A stretch of DNA of 25,454 nt from positions 1 through 25,454 of the forward strand of contig JAZRVD010000033.1 of assembly GCA_045598945.1 (NCBI GenBank). The letters are read 5' to 3'. Positions 16,010-23,427 of this stretch are shown piece by piece. Position 1 is the first letter of the stretch. The number at the start of each line of letters is the position of its first letter. The DNA is from Colimorpha sp045598945. Its GTDB lineage: Bacteria > Bacteroidota > Bacteroidia > Bacteroidales > P3. A program made the position numbers and the translations under genes. The notes under the pieces are model-generated. The model was not told where the DNA came from. It ran no database searches and saw only the letters and a program-made list of their open reading frames with translations.

Positions 16010-16040
16010 CAAAATTACATTTTTTTTATAAAACGACAAA
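16010..16040 (-). promoter_or_regulatory. Bacteroidota-type promoter for the cargo/barrel operon
   Basis: On the minus strand the -7 element TAATTTTG (16017-16010) matches TAnnTTTG, with a -33 TTTG at 16040-16037 and a 19-base spacer. Transcription would start near 16003, giving a leader of about 145 bases before cargo A. No comparable full promoter was seen in the three short gaps further down the run. Confidence 0.62.
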
Positions 16041-16115
16041 ATTTACAAGCAACAAACCAACACAATACAAAGAAATAAAGAAAATAAAACATATTTTCGA
16101 TAGCAATAAAAAAGC

Positions 16116-16123
16116 TATCTTTG
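16116..16123 (+). promoter_or_regulatory. -7 element for the HEAT-like/cupin pair
   Basis: TATCTTTG matches TAnnTTTG. The -33 position is only weakly matched (TTTC at 16095-16098). Transcription would start near 16130, about 36 bases ahead of the ATG at 16166. Confidence 0.45.
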
Positions 16124-16165
16124 CATATATCTTTCTACAATATCTTTTCATATATATTACACGAA

Positions 16166-16681
16166 ATGAGAGAAATACTTGATAAAAGACTATCAGCGGA
16201 AGATATACGAACATTAAGTACAACATATAGCGACAAAAAGGGTATACGCCTATTGTTGTCTCTAATGCACGACGACAACGAGCGCATAGCATCGAATGCT
16301 GCATGGATATTGACACACACCAAGAACAAAAAAATATTTAACGAATATCAAAACGAGCTGATAGACATAACGCTAAACAGCAAAAACGAAACACTGCAAC
16401 GGCTATCGCTCAACATGTTGGAGCACCAAGACTACTCCATAAAGACAATGCGCAGCGACTTTGTAGACTACTGTCTGTCGCAGCCACTTAATGTCAATGT
16501 AAAACCTGGCATCGTCAACCTATGTATAAAGATAGGCTACAAAATATGCAAGCCTGTTCCCGAACTATTGCACGAATACATAGAGGTGATAAACATGATG
16601 CGAATAGAGCACTACGCCACAAGCGTAAAAACTATTCGAAAGAAAATACTCAATCAATATCGACAAGACAACAACCAATAA
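16166..16681 (+). CDS. HEAT-like helical repeat protein
   Basis: A 171-residue, wholly helical, probably cytoplasmic protein without signal peptide or membrane segment. Helix pairs such as DDNERIASNAAWILTHT and NSKNETLQRLSLNMLEHQ have the spacing of HEAT/ARM repeats, a scaffold for protein or nucleic-acid contacts. No catalytic motif is visible and I cannot name the family precisely. The ATG at 16166 (MREILDKRLS) is preferred over 16121, which would add 15 hydrophobic residues before it. The cupin lipoprotein begins 11 bp after its stop, so the two are probably co-transcribed, though one is cytoplasmic and the other exported. Confidence 0.68.
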   Translation: MREILDKRLSAEDIRTLSTTYSDKKGIRLLLSLMHDDNERIASNAAWILTHTKNKKIFNEYQNELIDITLNSKNETLQRLSLNMLEHQDYSIKTMRSDFVDYCLSQPLNVNVKPGIVNLCIKIGYKICKPVPELLHEYIEVINMMRIEHYATSVKTIRKKILNQYRQDNNQ

Positions 16682-16692
16682 ACAACATCACC

Positions 16693-17169
16693 ATGAAAAA
16701 AATCCTATTAGCCATGTGTGGCATGCTGATTCTTGCAAGCTGCTGCAACAACAAGGACGAGCAAAGCTGCAACGAGAGTACAGCAGCCACTGAACGAGTT
16801 GCCGTAGCCACAGCCGAGCAGCAAGCCGCCGCCATGATCTACGACCTTGCCAACACAGAAGAGCAAATTATCTCCAATTTCAAAGAGGGCGAAGGCGAGA
16901 TAGGCCTGCGCATGATAGACAATGGCACAGCCCGCTTCATGAAAGTACGTCTAACGCCCCACTCTTCGGTAGGTTTTCACAGCCACCCAACATCGTGCGA
17001 GACGGTATTCGTAGTACAAGGGACAGCAAAAGTGATCTTTGAAAGCGACACCTGCATAATACAAAGCGGCGATTGCCACAACTGCCCATGCGGACATGGC
17101 CACAGCATTATCAACGACAGCGACGAAGAAGTCATAACGCTATCCGTTGTAAACGAACTTGGCGAATAG
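16693..17169 (+). CDS. Cupin-domain lipoprotein, Cys/His-rich
   Basis: A 158-residue lipoprotein: MKKILLAMCGMLILASCC has a LASC lipobox with Cys17. The C-terminal half is a single cupin barrel. Motif 1 is G-F-H-S-H-P-T-S-C-E (H-x-H-x4-E, then the conserved Gly in VVQG) and motif 2 is GDCHNCPCGHGHSIIN, in which the expected Gly, Pro, His and Asn are recognisable. The metal-binding His/His/Glu set is present, plus unusual cysteines (C-x2-C-x-C followed by G-H-G-H) that could add metal or redox chemistry. Cupins have many roles, so the reaction is unknown. It lies directly downstream of the HEAT-like gene and ends at a bidirectional hairpin. Confidence 0.82.
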   Translation: MKKILLAMCGMLILASCCNNKDEQSCNESTAATERVAVATAEQQAAAMIYDLANTEEQIISNFKEGEGEIGLRMIDNGTARFMKVRLTPHSSVGFHSHPTSCETVFVVQGTAKVIFESDTCIIQSGDCHNCPCGHGHSIINDSDEEVITLSVVNELGE

Positions 17170-17187
17170 CAATACCGTCATTAACAG

Positions 17188-17223
17188 CAACAGCAGCAAA
17201 GACAAAAATCTTTGCTGCTGTTG
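17188..17223. terminator. Bidirectional terminator hairpin between convergent genes
   Basis: A perfect 15-bp stem, CAACAGCAGCAAAGA (17188-17202) and TCTTTGCTGCTGTTG (17209-17223), with a 6-base loop. It lies 18 bp after the cupin gene stop and 20 bp beyond the stop of the convergent alcohol dehydrogenase, so it can serve both. A run of T is not pronounced on either side. Confidence 0.8.
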
Positions 17224-17243
17224 TACTATACATGGCTCATCAA

Positions 17244-18410
17244 TTAGAAACAAGCCTTGAGTATCTGCAACACCTCATCGGTGGTAGGAACATGATAACC
17301 ACCAATCTTTATCGTTGACGAGGCTATAAGCGGCAGCATCTCTTCGGTAGCGCCAACTTCTTGCAGATGACGAGGTATACCAAGCTCATCAATAAAACGG
17401 TCGAGACAATCGATACCCTCGGCAGCTATCTGCTCGTCGGTCTTGCCAGACGGATCGACATGCCACACGTTCTTGGCATAACGCACAAAACGATGCAAAC
17501 CGTAGGGGCATATCAACTTGTAATAAGGTATAGACACTATAGCCAAGCCTATGCCATGTGGGCAATCAGTATAAGCGCCCACCTGATGCTCTATCTGATG
17601 CACCTCCCAGTCTTGCTTTTTAGATACCGCAAGTATCTTGTTCAAACCCATGGTAGCGCACCACATTATGTTGCTTCGCGCTTCATAGTTGTTGGGGTCC
17701 TTTATAGCGGCGCGAGCTGCATTGATAAGAGCCAGCATGTCGCCTTCAAGAAGATAGTCGCTAACACAGTCGTCGTCGCCACCAAAATACTGTTCCATGA
17801 GATGCGAGAAGATGTCGAAGATACCGCTCACCATCTGATTACGCGGCACGCTATAAGTATACTCCGGATTGAGTATAGCAAACTTGGGGGCCATCTGCGA
17901 CATAGGGAACGTGGCACCATTTTTCAACATTAGCTCCTCGTTAGTGATAACCGTAGTGCTATTCATTTCCGAAGCAGTACCCGTCATAGTCAGCACGGCA
18001 CCGATAGGTATGCTCTGACCAGTAAAAGGCTTACCCTCAACCCAGTACATCTGCCATGCGTTGCCGGTACAATAGGCTGCCGCCGACATGCCCTTGGCAC
18101 AATCTATCACCGACCCGCCGCCAACAGCAAGTATGAGGTCAACATTGTTTTCGCGTGCAAGCTTGGCACCTTGCAGCACTTGGTTATAAGTAGGATTGGA
18201 TTTAATACCACTCATCTCCACCACCTCCTTATTAGCGGCATGCAGATTTTTCATCACCTCGTCATAAATGCCATTAGCCTTGATAGAGTTTCTACCATAC
18301 ACCAACAACACACGAGGGCCGTAGTTGTTAAGTTCGTCAAGCAAGTGGCTCATCGCCGTGCGACCAAAGTGAACCCGTGTAGGACACTCTAATGTAAAAT
18401 CGATGTTCAT
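17244..18410 (-). CDS. Iron-dependent alcohol dehydrogenase, butanol dehydrogenase/YqhD type
   Basis: Cytoplasmic group III alcohol dehydrogenase, 388 residues, probably NADPH-dependent and reducing aldehydes. Nucleotide-binding GGGSVIDCAK is near residues 97-106. The four metal ligands can be placed at Asp199 and His203 in GIFDIFSHLMEQ, His275 in HQIEHQVGAY and His285 in CPHGIGLA. TMTGTASEMNSTTVITNE and the overall layout match BdhA/YqhD rather than FucO. It is the last gene of the crcB-small membrane protein run (26-bp gap). True substrate not determinable; detoxification of aldehydes is a common role in this subfamily. Confidence 0.9.
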   Translation of the reverse strand: MNIDFTLECPTRVHFGRTAMSHLLDELNNYGPRVLLVYGRNSIKANGIYDEVMKNLHAANKEVVEMSGIKSNPTYNQVLQGAKLARENNVDLILAVGGGSVIDCAKGMSAAAYCTGNAWQMYWVEGKPFTGQSIPIGAVLTMTGTASEMNSTTVITNEELMLKNGATFPMSQMAPKFAILNPEYTYSVPRNQMVSGIFDIFSHLMEQYFGGDDDCVSDYLLEGDMLALINAARAAIKDPNNYEARSNIMWCATMGLNKILAVSKKQDWEVHQIEHQVGAYTDCPHGIGLAIVSIPYYKLICPYGLHRFVRYAKNVWHVDPSGKTDEQIAAEGIDCLDRFIDELGIPRHLQEVGATEEMLPLIASSTIKIGGYHVPTTDEVLQILKACF

Positions 18411-18436
18411 AATTGGATATTTTTATAAAGACATTG

Positions 18437-18625
18437 TTACTTGTGCGTCTCATTCTTTTTGTTTTTGCCGCATGTGCAATGCGAGCAACGTCCTGTAGCA
18501 GGGTCAGCATTTGTACAAGGACGCTTAAACTCGTCGCTTTTATGCAGCAACATCTTGATACCAAGACCGGCCATCATCAGGGCGACCACAATGACAGCCG
18601 CCACTATTGCAATCCAGATTTTCAA
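18437..18625 (-). CDS. Small single-pass membrane protein with Cys-rich tail
   Basis: A 62-residue protein: one transmembrane helix (about 3-27), then KSDEFKRPCTNADPATGRC followed by SHCTCGK, ending in a basic tail. Cysteines arranged C-x9-C-x2-C-x-C suggest a metal or iron-sulfur site. It has the size and layout of NqrM-like (DUF539) assembly proteins, which also carry one helix and clustered cysteines, but the match is by shape only. It sits 13 bp after crcB and 26 bp before the alcohol dehydrogenase, so it belongs to their operon. Confidence 0.62.
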   Translation of the reverse strand: MKIWIAIVAAVIVVALMMAGLGIKMLLHKSDEFKRPCTNADPATGRCSHCTCGKNKKNETHK

Positions 18626-18638
18626 AGCATATATATTT

Positions 18639-19001
18639 TTAATGTTTATTAGTCAACATCACGCCTACGGCGGCGGCAACGACACACACAACAACACTTA
18701 CCACCACATTGGCAACGCCAAGTAGATAGGCTCCGTTACGCAATAAATCCGCCGTCTGCGAAGAGAAAGTAGAGAATGTTGTAAAACCTCCACACAATCC
18801 TACAGTAGCGAAAGCCTTCCATTCGCTGCTCAAGCTGCAACCTATCAGCAAGCCTATGACAAAAGAGCCTGCTATATTTACAATGAGCGTAGCAATAGTA
18901 GGATGCCACTGTAATTGCGCCACCATCAACGTACACCCATAACGCAGCACGCTACCTATAGCACCACCTGCCGCCACCAAAAGAAAATCACGCCATAACA
19001 T
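18639..19001 (-). CDS. crcB: Fluoride channel CrcB (Fluc)
   Basis: A 120-residue inner-membrane protein with four hydrophobic helices, the usual size of the dual-topology Fluc channels that let fluoride leave the cell. Family marks: GGAIGSVLRYG near residues 12-22, NIAGSFVIG in the middle, and GGFTTFSTFS, which holds the Thr/Phe track of the pore. Fluc works as an antiparallel dimer, so a single gene is sufficient. The ATG at 19001 is the plausible start; a TTG at 19010 lies inside the promoter. No fluoride riboswitch fits in front of it, as the start lies almost on the promoter. Confidence 0.93.
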   Translation of the reverse strand: MLWRDFLLVAAGGAIGSVLRYGCTLMVAQLQWHPTIATLIVNIAGSFVIGLLIGCSLSSEWKAFATVGLCGGFTTFSTFSSQTADLLRNGAYLLGVANVVVSVVVCVVAAAVGVMLTNKH

Positions 19002-19007
19002 AATTTG

Positions 19008-19039
19008 CAAAGATACAAAAAAATATCATGTCATTGAAA
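19008..19039 (-). promoter_or_regulatory. Promoter for crcB, implying a near-leaderless mRNA
   Basis: The -7 element TATCTTTG on the minus strand (19015-19008) matches TAnnTTTG exactly. A weak -33 (TTTC, 19039-19036) lies 20 bases upstream. The predicted transcription start, about 19001-19003, coincides with the ATG at 19001. Confidence 0.5.
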
Positions 19040-19071
19040 TGTTACATTCAATTTACATAAAAAGCCCTGTC

Positions 19072-21015
19072 CTACAGATTGCCCTTCACAGTCAAGCTAT
19101 CGCCAACCATACGCTGCATATAGCTTTGAATAATGGCTTTCACGCTTTGCTCCATCTGCTGATATTGCACACTGCCACACAGATTGACGGAGAAGGACGG
19201 ATCCTCTTTTACATTATATAGCTTTATTGTCTTTTGTCCGTCAAACTGCAACAACATATCGCCATAAAGATACTGATATACACCATTGTTATAGTTTATT
19301 GCCCAATGGCTGTCGGAAGGTGTATGAAAAAGGTCTTTGCCAAAGGCTATATATGGGTGGCTGTAGCCCAACAATCCCAGAATGGTAGGCATGATGTCTA
19401 TCTGCTGAGCTATGCCAGCCTGCACGCCTTGCGGCAGCTTCCCTTGGGGGTCGTAGATAACGACAGGCACCTTATAACAGCCTATATCGGTGCCATACTC
19501 CTGACGCTCGCTGATATTGGTATGGTCGGCAGTGATGACAAACAACGTATTGTCGTACCACGGCTGCCGCCGCGCTGTCTCAAAGAAACGTTGCAGCGAG
19601 AGGTCGGCATATCTTATACAGGTATACATAGGATGACCATCCTCATGCAACATCTGCCTATAATGACTTGGCACCGCAAAAGGATGGTGGGACGAAGCAG
19701 TAAACACGGCCGTCATAAACGGCTGTTGCATGCTGCTCATAGTACGGGCATAGTATTGCAGAAACGGCTCATCCCAAATAGCCCAAGTGCCGTCGAAATC
19801 GTCGTTGCCCTTGTTGGCATTATTGTATTCGGTGCGACCATAATAATATTTGAAGCCAGAAGTACGTGCGTATGCCTCAAAGCCCATAGAGCCATTCTCG
19901 GCGCCATGAAAGAAGGCAGTAGTATAGCCCTCTTTCTGCAGTTCACCAGCTATACCACTTACTTTGTTGAGAGAATACGATGTAACAAAAAAGGGCTCTA
20001 CAAACATAGGTATGCTTGAAAGAATAGATGGCATGCCGTCGATACTCTTTCTACCATTGGCATAGCTTGCTTCCCATACTGCGCTTTGACCTATCAGAGA
20101 GTCGAGGAAAGGCGTATAACCTGGATAGTTGTTCAACGCCCCCACATACTCGCTTGCCAGACTTTCGACTATCAGCACCACCACATTGCGTTTGTCAAAC
20201 ACAGCAGAGCTGTCGCAGTGCAACGGAGTATATAGCTCAGCCACCGTGCTGTTTGGAAAATAATCAGGCACGTAGAATGTAGTCTTGCCAAGTGTGCGGA
20301 TTATTGAGAATGGAGTATTGAGCACGATAGCCGCCTCGGCAGGGCTGTTTACATATTGATTAGCATTGCTTATAGTAATAGGTCGAATAGCCCTTGATGC
20401 GCCGCCGCGCATACCGCATACGCACAGCGGGATATAGATAACGAAAAGCATGCCACAGACAAGGTATTGCGGCAATCGGTATCTGACACGCGGGCTTACA
20501 CGGCGCGAGGGGTTGTAGTACAACAGCCATGCCAAAGCTATAAGGGCAGCGCCTATCAAAACCAGATACCAGTGGTTGAGGAGTTCTATGCCAACGATGC
20601 CACCAAGATTGCTATCGTTGCCAAACTCCCTGAAAAAAGTGCCTGTAGTCCTTCGTCCCGTATATTGTGAATAAACAGCGTCGCACAGATTGACGATAAT
20701 ACTTATAGCTATCGGCACGACATACAGCCATTTGGCTACCTTTTGCCAGCTCTTGCGATGACGTCTTGCTATAGGCAGCAACATTGCCAGAGCGTATGGC
20801 GACAGGATGTAACACAACGCTGCGGTATCAAAACGAAGGCTTCCGCTTAACACCTCGCAGAGGTCAAGATTGTGCCAACCGGCACATATACGCTGCCAGT
20901 TTTCAGCGACGTATGCCACCCTGCACAACATGGAAATGATATATGCCAACAAAATGTTGTGCAACAGTGCCACAAAAGGGTGCAGCCACTGCGGTATATG
21001 TTTATCATTTGCCAT
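19072..21015 (-). CDS. LTA synthase-like membrane phosphotransferase/sulfatase-fold protein
   Basis: About 647 residues: an N-terminal half with roughly five transmembrane helices and a periplasmic alkaline-phosphatase/sulfatase domain from about residue 280. Within it VVVLIVESLASEYVG gives a metal-binding Glu, NGRKSIDGMPSILSSIP gives the nucleophile position (Ser in KSIDGMPS, where LtaS has Thr) and FVITADHTN gives a metal-binding Asp/His. These mark the LtaS/OpgB/EptA-type superfamily, which transfers phosphoglycerol or phosphoethanolamine to lipids or glycans. In a Gram-negative organism an envelope modification is likely; the exact donor and acceptor are unknown. It overlaps the cyclase gene by 11 bases, so translation is probably coupled. 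An ATG four codons upstream (21027) is also possible. Confidence 0.86.
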   Translation of the reverse strand: MANDKHIPQWLHPFVALLHNILLAYIISMLCRVAYVAENWQRICAGWHNLDLCEVLSGSLRFDTAALCYILSPYALAMLLPIARRHRKSWQKVAKWLYVVPIAISIIVNLCDAVYSQYTGRRTTGTFFREFGNDSNLGGIVGIELLNHWYLVLIGAALIALAWLLYYNPSRRVSPRVRYRLPQYLVCGMLFVIYIPLCVCGMRGGASRAIRPITISNANQYVNSPAEAAIVLNTPFSIIRTLGKTTFYVPDYFPNSTVAELYTPLHCDSSAVFDKRNVVVLIVESLASEYVGALNNYPGYTPFLDSLIGQSAVWEASYANGRKSIDGMPSILSSIPMFVEPFFVTSYSLNKVSGIAGELQKEGYTTAFFHGAENGSMGFEAYARTSGFKYYYGRTEYNNANKGNDDFDGTWAIWDEPFLQYYARTMSSMQQPFMTAVFTASSHHPFAVPSHYRQMLHEDGHPMYTCIRYADLSLQRFFETARRQPWYDNTLFVITADHTNISERQEYGTDIGCYKVPVVIYDPQGKLPQGVQAGIAQQIDIMPTILGLLGYSHPYIAFGKDLFHTPSDSHWAINYNNGVYQYLYGDMLLQFDGQKTIKLYNVKEDPSFSVNLCGSVQYQQMEQSVKAIIQSYMQRMVGDSLTVKGNL

Positions 21016-22015
21016 GCGACTGGGCATAAATAGTGGTTATCAGCACCTCGCCGACAATGCCAAGGGTCTTTTTGTCGACAGCCGACATATCGTCTTTCAA
21101 AGTATGCCAATAAGGATAGAAACTACATTGTGGCGAGTTCTGCACAATGTTTGCAGTAGGAATGCCTTTTATAGTATTGATAAAATAATGGTCGTCGAGG
21201 ATAGGGTCGGTCTGCAAGTTTTCAAACACATTGCTATATCCCAGGCACGACGCCACCTCCCACAGCTTGTTGGTAATGCTTGAAGCATACTGCATGCTAA
21301 AGCCCTCCTTGGTAAAACGAGCCTGAGATACACCCACCATGTCGAGCAATATGCCATAACGCGCCTGATAGTAGAGACGATGCGGATTTTTAGCCCAGTA
21401 TTGCGAACCTTTGCACCACGACTCGTCGTCGTAATTTCTTTCTGCCCACTCCGGCAGACCTTGATCTTCGAGGTCGAAAAAGATAATGTCGACACCCAGT
21501 TCCGGTTTTTGCTGTTGCATAGCACGAGCCACTTCAAGCAACACGCCCACACCCGACGCTCCATCGTTAGCACCCATTATTGGGTCATGACGCTTGCTCT
21601 CGTCTGGGTCGTGGTCTGCCCATAAGCGGCTGTCCCAATGAGCCGAGAGGAAGATACGCATACTGGCTTGAGGATTGACAACACCTATGATGTTTTGACC
21701 ATTGGCGATAGCGCCGTCCCACAAGCGAGCCGAGAAATGCTGTATCTCGCAAGTGTCGCACAGGCGCGCAAGCTCAGAAGCCAGGTATGCAGCACATGCG
21801 TCGTGCCCTTTATGCCCTGGCGCACGAAATCCAAAGGCAAGCTGACGCTCCACAAAACTATATGCACTATCAGCATTGAATTGGGGTGCATCGACTTTCG
21901 TATAGTCGATAGTAGAAGCACTGGTATTTTCATTTGTCTTGCCATGACACGAATACAAAAGCAGCGATACAGCGACAGTCGCAAACATGGCACAACATTT
22001 CATTATATGTCTCAT
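21005..22015 (-). CDS. Glutaminyl-peptide cyclotransferase (QC), M28-fold lipoprotein
   Basis: A 336-residue lipoprotein (LLLYSC lipobox, Cys23) of the M28-fold. QC converts an N-terminal Gln of exported proteins to pyroglutamate. Visible elements: FGFRAPGHKGHDACAAYL, SAHWDSR near residue 124, MGANDGASGVGVLLEVAR with Asp151, FFDLEDQG with catalytic Glu183 and neighbouring Asp184, and WHTLKDDMSAVDKKTLGIV near the C-terminus, whose His is the last zinc ligand. WHTxKDD and the FFDxED motif favour QC over an aminopeptidase. It fits the known Bacteroidota habit of capping signal-peptidase products that begin with Gln. Starts at 22015 or 22003 both give a signal sequence. Its 3' end overlaps the LTA synthase-like gene. 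Confidence 0.86.
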   Translation of the reverse strand: MRHIMKCCAMFATVAVSLLLYSCHGKTNENTSASTIDYTKVDAPQFNADSAYSFVERQLAFGFRAPGHKGHDACAAYLASELARLCDTCEIQHFSARLWDGAIANGQNIIGVVNPQASMRIFLSAHWDSRLWADHDPDESKRHDPIMGANDGASGVGVLLEVARAMQQQKPELGVDIIFFDLEDQGLPEWAERNYDDESWCKGSQYWAKNPHRLYYQARYGILLDMVGVSQARFTKEGFSMQYASSITNKLWEVASCLGYSNVFENLQTDPILDDHYFINTIKGIPTANIVQNSPQCSFYPYWHTLKDDMSAVDKKTLGIVGEVLITTIYAQSHGK

Positions 22016-22092
22016 TCTATTAAATAATTGGATTATATCGCCCTGTGCATACTATATTTTGCAACAGCATACCATCTACAATAAGAAATATA

Positions 22093-22132
22093 CAAAATGT
22101 GCAGCCTCTTCATGATGAGGGGGCTGCACATT
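22093..22132 (-). terminator. Rho-independent terminator after efp
   Basis: AATGTGCAGCC (22096-22106) pairs with GGCTGCACATT (22122-22132), and pairing continues inward with wobble pairs to a 5-base loop. On the minus strand the stem is followed by TTTTG. It lies 17 bp after the efp stop codon. Confidence 0.85.
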
Positions 22133-22148
22133 AGCGATGTAGCAGTTA

Positions 22149-22715
22149 TCAACCTTTGATACGCTCTGCATACTCGCAGGTGCGTGTATCGACCTTTATA
22201 CGCTCACCTTCCTTGATAAAGAGAGGCACGCGAATTTGCACGCCTGGCTCAACAGTAGCGTCCTTCATAGCGTTGGTGGCAGTGTTGCCGGCGAAACCAG
22301 GCTCGGTATAAGTTATCACAGTCTCGATAAAAGGAGGAAGCTCGCACATAAGAGGGGTCTCAGTATCGGCTGCCACGGTAATCTCGACATACTGGTCGGG
22401 CTGGAGGAACTGAGGAGCATTGATAATACGCTCTTCGATGCCTATCTGCTCGTAGGTCTCAGTGTGCATGAACATGTGCAGGTCGCCTTCCTTATAAAGA
22501 TAGGTATAGGGGCGACGCTCGACACGCACGATATCGATTTTAGCGCCAGAAGGGAAAGTGTTTTCAAGCATTCTGCCGGTGCGCACGCTGCGCATCTTGG
22601 TACGGACAAAGGCTGCACCTTTACCTGGTTTGACATGCAGAAACTCGACAATAGTGTAGATGTCGTTGTTGAACTCGATGCAAAGACCGTTCTTGATGTC
22701 TGTTGTAGTTGCCAT
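22149..22715 (-). CDS. efp: Translation elongation factor P
   Basis: A 188-residue cytoplasmic factor that binds the ribosome between the P and E sites and rescues stalling at consecutive prolines. The N-terminal KOW-like domain carries FLHVKPGKGAAFVRTK, with the tip lysine Lys32 that is modified in some bacteria. Two OB domains follow, with VKLKD-type contacts here as GVQIRVPLFIKEGERIKVDTRTCEY at the end. Full length. A small membrane protein gene ends 18 bp upstream and may share its promoter; a strong terminator follows. Confidence 0.97.
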   Translation of the reverse strand: MATTTDIKNGLCIEFNNDIYTIVEFLHVKPGKGAAFVRTKMRSVRTGRMLENTFPSGAKIDIVRVERRPYTYLYKEGDLHMFMHTETYEQIGIEERIINAPQFLQPDQYVEITVAADTETPLMCELPPFIETVITYTEPGFAGNTATNAMKDATVEPGVQIRVPLFIKEGERIKVDTRTCEYAERIKG

Positions 22716-22733
22716 AAATATTAAATTAGGTTT

Positions 22734-22997
22734 TTACTGTTCTTTCTTATTACTGTTTTTAGCCTCGGCGAGCAGCTGAGTAAGACGACGAAGGTCGTTT
22801 TTCAGCTCTTCGTTCTCCTCCTCACAAGCACTGCGGCGGGTACGTTCCATCAGCAGGCGCATAAAGATAGCCAGCACCAGCACCACCAGTGTCAGCGCCA
22901 TGCCATTGGGGCGCAACGCAAAATATATTACCGTAGCACCGATGATGAGAATATACGATGCCCATTCAAATATTTTAAGTTTTGTTTGATTGCTCAT
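22734..22997 (-). CDS. Small two-helix membrane protein with coiled-coil tail
   Basis: An 87-residue protein from the ATG at 22997 (MSNQTKLKIFEWASYIL). Two hydrophobic segments (about 12-30 and 33-50) form a hairpin in the inner membrane and are followed by a charged helix with heptad-like leucines (ENEELKNDLRRLTQLLAEA). I recognise no named family. It lies 18 bp upstream of efp and is probably co-transcribed. An in-frame ATG at 23030 would add 11 residues. Confidence 0.68.
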   Translation of the reverse strand: MSNQTKLKIFEWASYILIIGATVIYFALRPNGMALTLVVLVLAIFMRLLMERTRRSACEEENEELKNDLRRLTQLLAEAKNSNKKEQ

Positions 22998-23049
22998 AAG
23001 TTCCTTGTCAAAGTGTGATAGATGCGACAATAGCGACTAAAAATTTGTG

Positions 23050-23057
23050 CAAAAGTA
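23050..23057 (-). promoter_or_regulatory. -7 element for the small membrane protein and efp
   Basis: The minus strand reads TACTTTTG at 23057-23050, an exact TAnnTTTG match. No -33 element is evident. Transcription would start near 23043, about 45 bases before the ATG at 22997. Confidence 0.4.
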
Positions 23058-23063
23058 CAAAAA

Positions 23064-23095
23064 TTTGTTGTTACGGATATTTTTTTGTTTCTTTG
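23064..23095 (+). promoter_or_regulatory. Possible promoter for the small secreted protein and downstream genes
   Basis: TTTG at 23064-23067, a 20-base spacer and TTTCTTTG at 23088-23095 (one mismatch to TAnnTTTG). It diverges from the promoter at 23050-23057 and would give a leader of about 77 bases. Confidence 0.35.
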
Positions 23096-23178
23096 TAAAT
23101 CATTAAATTGCATTCCAGCCCACCACGGAGCGATGCAACTTTTTGTACTACAAAGTGATATATTTCTTAACGCGCGAT

Positions 23179-23379
23179 ATGAAAAAAACAATAAAACTAT
23201 TTACCACACTCTTGTTGCTTGCCGGCATCTGTGCCATTTGCGGCATCAATTCATCATGCCGTTCACAAGATGTGCCTATGTACAAGTCGACACATAGCGA
23301 CTCCAAAGTCATCAACCAGAAATACAAGGTCAAAGGCACCAACCGCAGCAATAGTTCTACCTACCGTAGCTCGTTTTAG
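23179..23379 (+). CDS. Small secreted peptide, uncharacterised
   Basis: A 66-residue product with a signal-like start MKKTIKLFTTLLLLAGICAI and a basic, polar mature part containing KVINQKYKVKGTNRSNSST. A Cys in NSSCRS could make it a lipoprotein, though the lipobox is poor (Asn at -3). Small proteins of this layout are common and unnamed in Bacteroidota. It precedes the thioredoxin-like gene by 48 bp on the same strand. Confidence 0.55.
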   Translation: MKKTIKLFTTLLLLAGICAICGINSSCRSQDVPMYKSTHSDSKVINQKYKVKGTNRSNSSTYRSSF

Positions 23380-23427
23380 CATCCAATTGTCATGCTTCTC
23401 CTCTCTTATTTTAGCCGCCATGGATAT

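Larger units (their letters stand above)
15860..16165. other. Divergent AT-rich intergenic region
   Basis: About 306 bp between the divergent cargo A and HEAT-like genes. It holds the minus-strand promoter at 16010-16040 and a plus-strand -7 element at 16116-16123. The 150-base leader of cargo A is AT-rich with no obvious hairpin. No gene was recognised. Confidence 0.6.

Noticed and set aside
19060..19090. Possible terminator after the LTA synthase-like gene
   Set aside because: CTGT/ACAG gives only a 4-bp stem before the T-run on the minus strand, too weak to call.
22236..22724. A 162-codon open frame on the + strand
   Set aside because: Antisense to efp, which is a certain gene.
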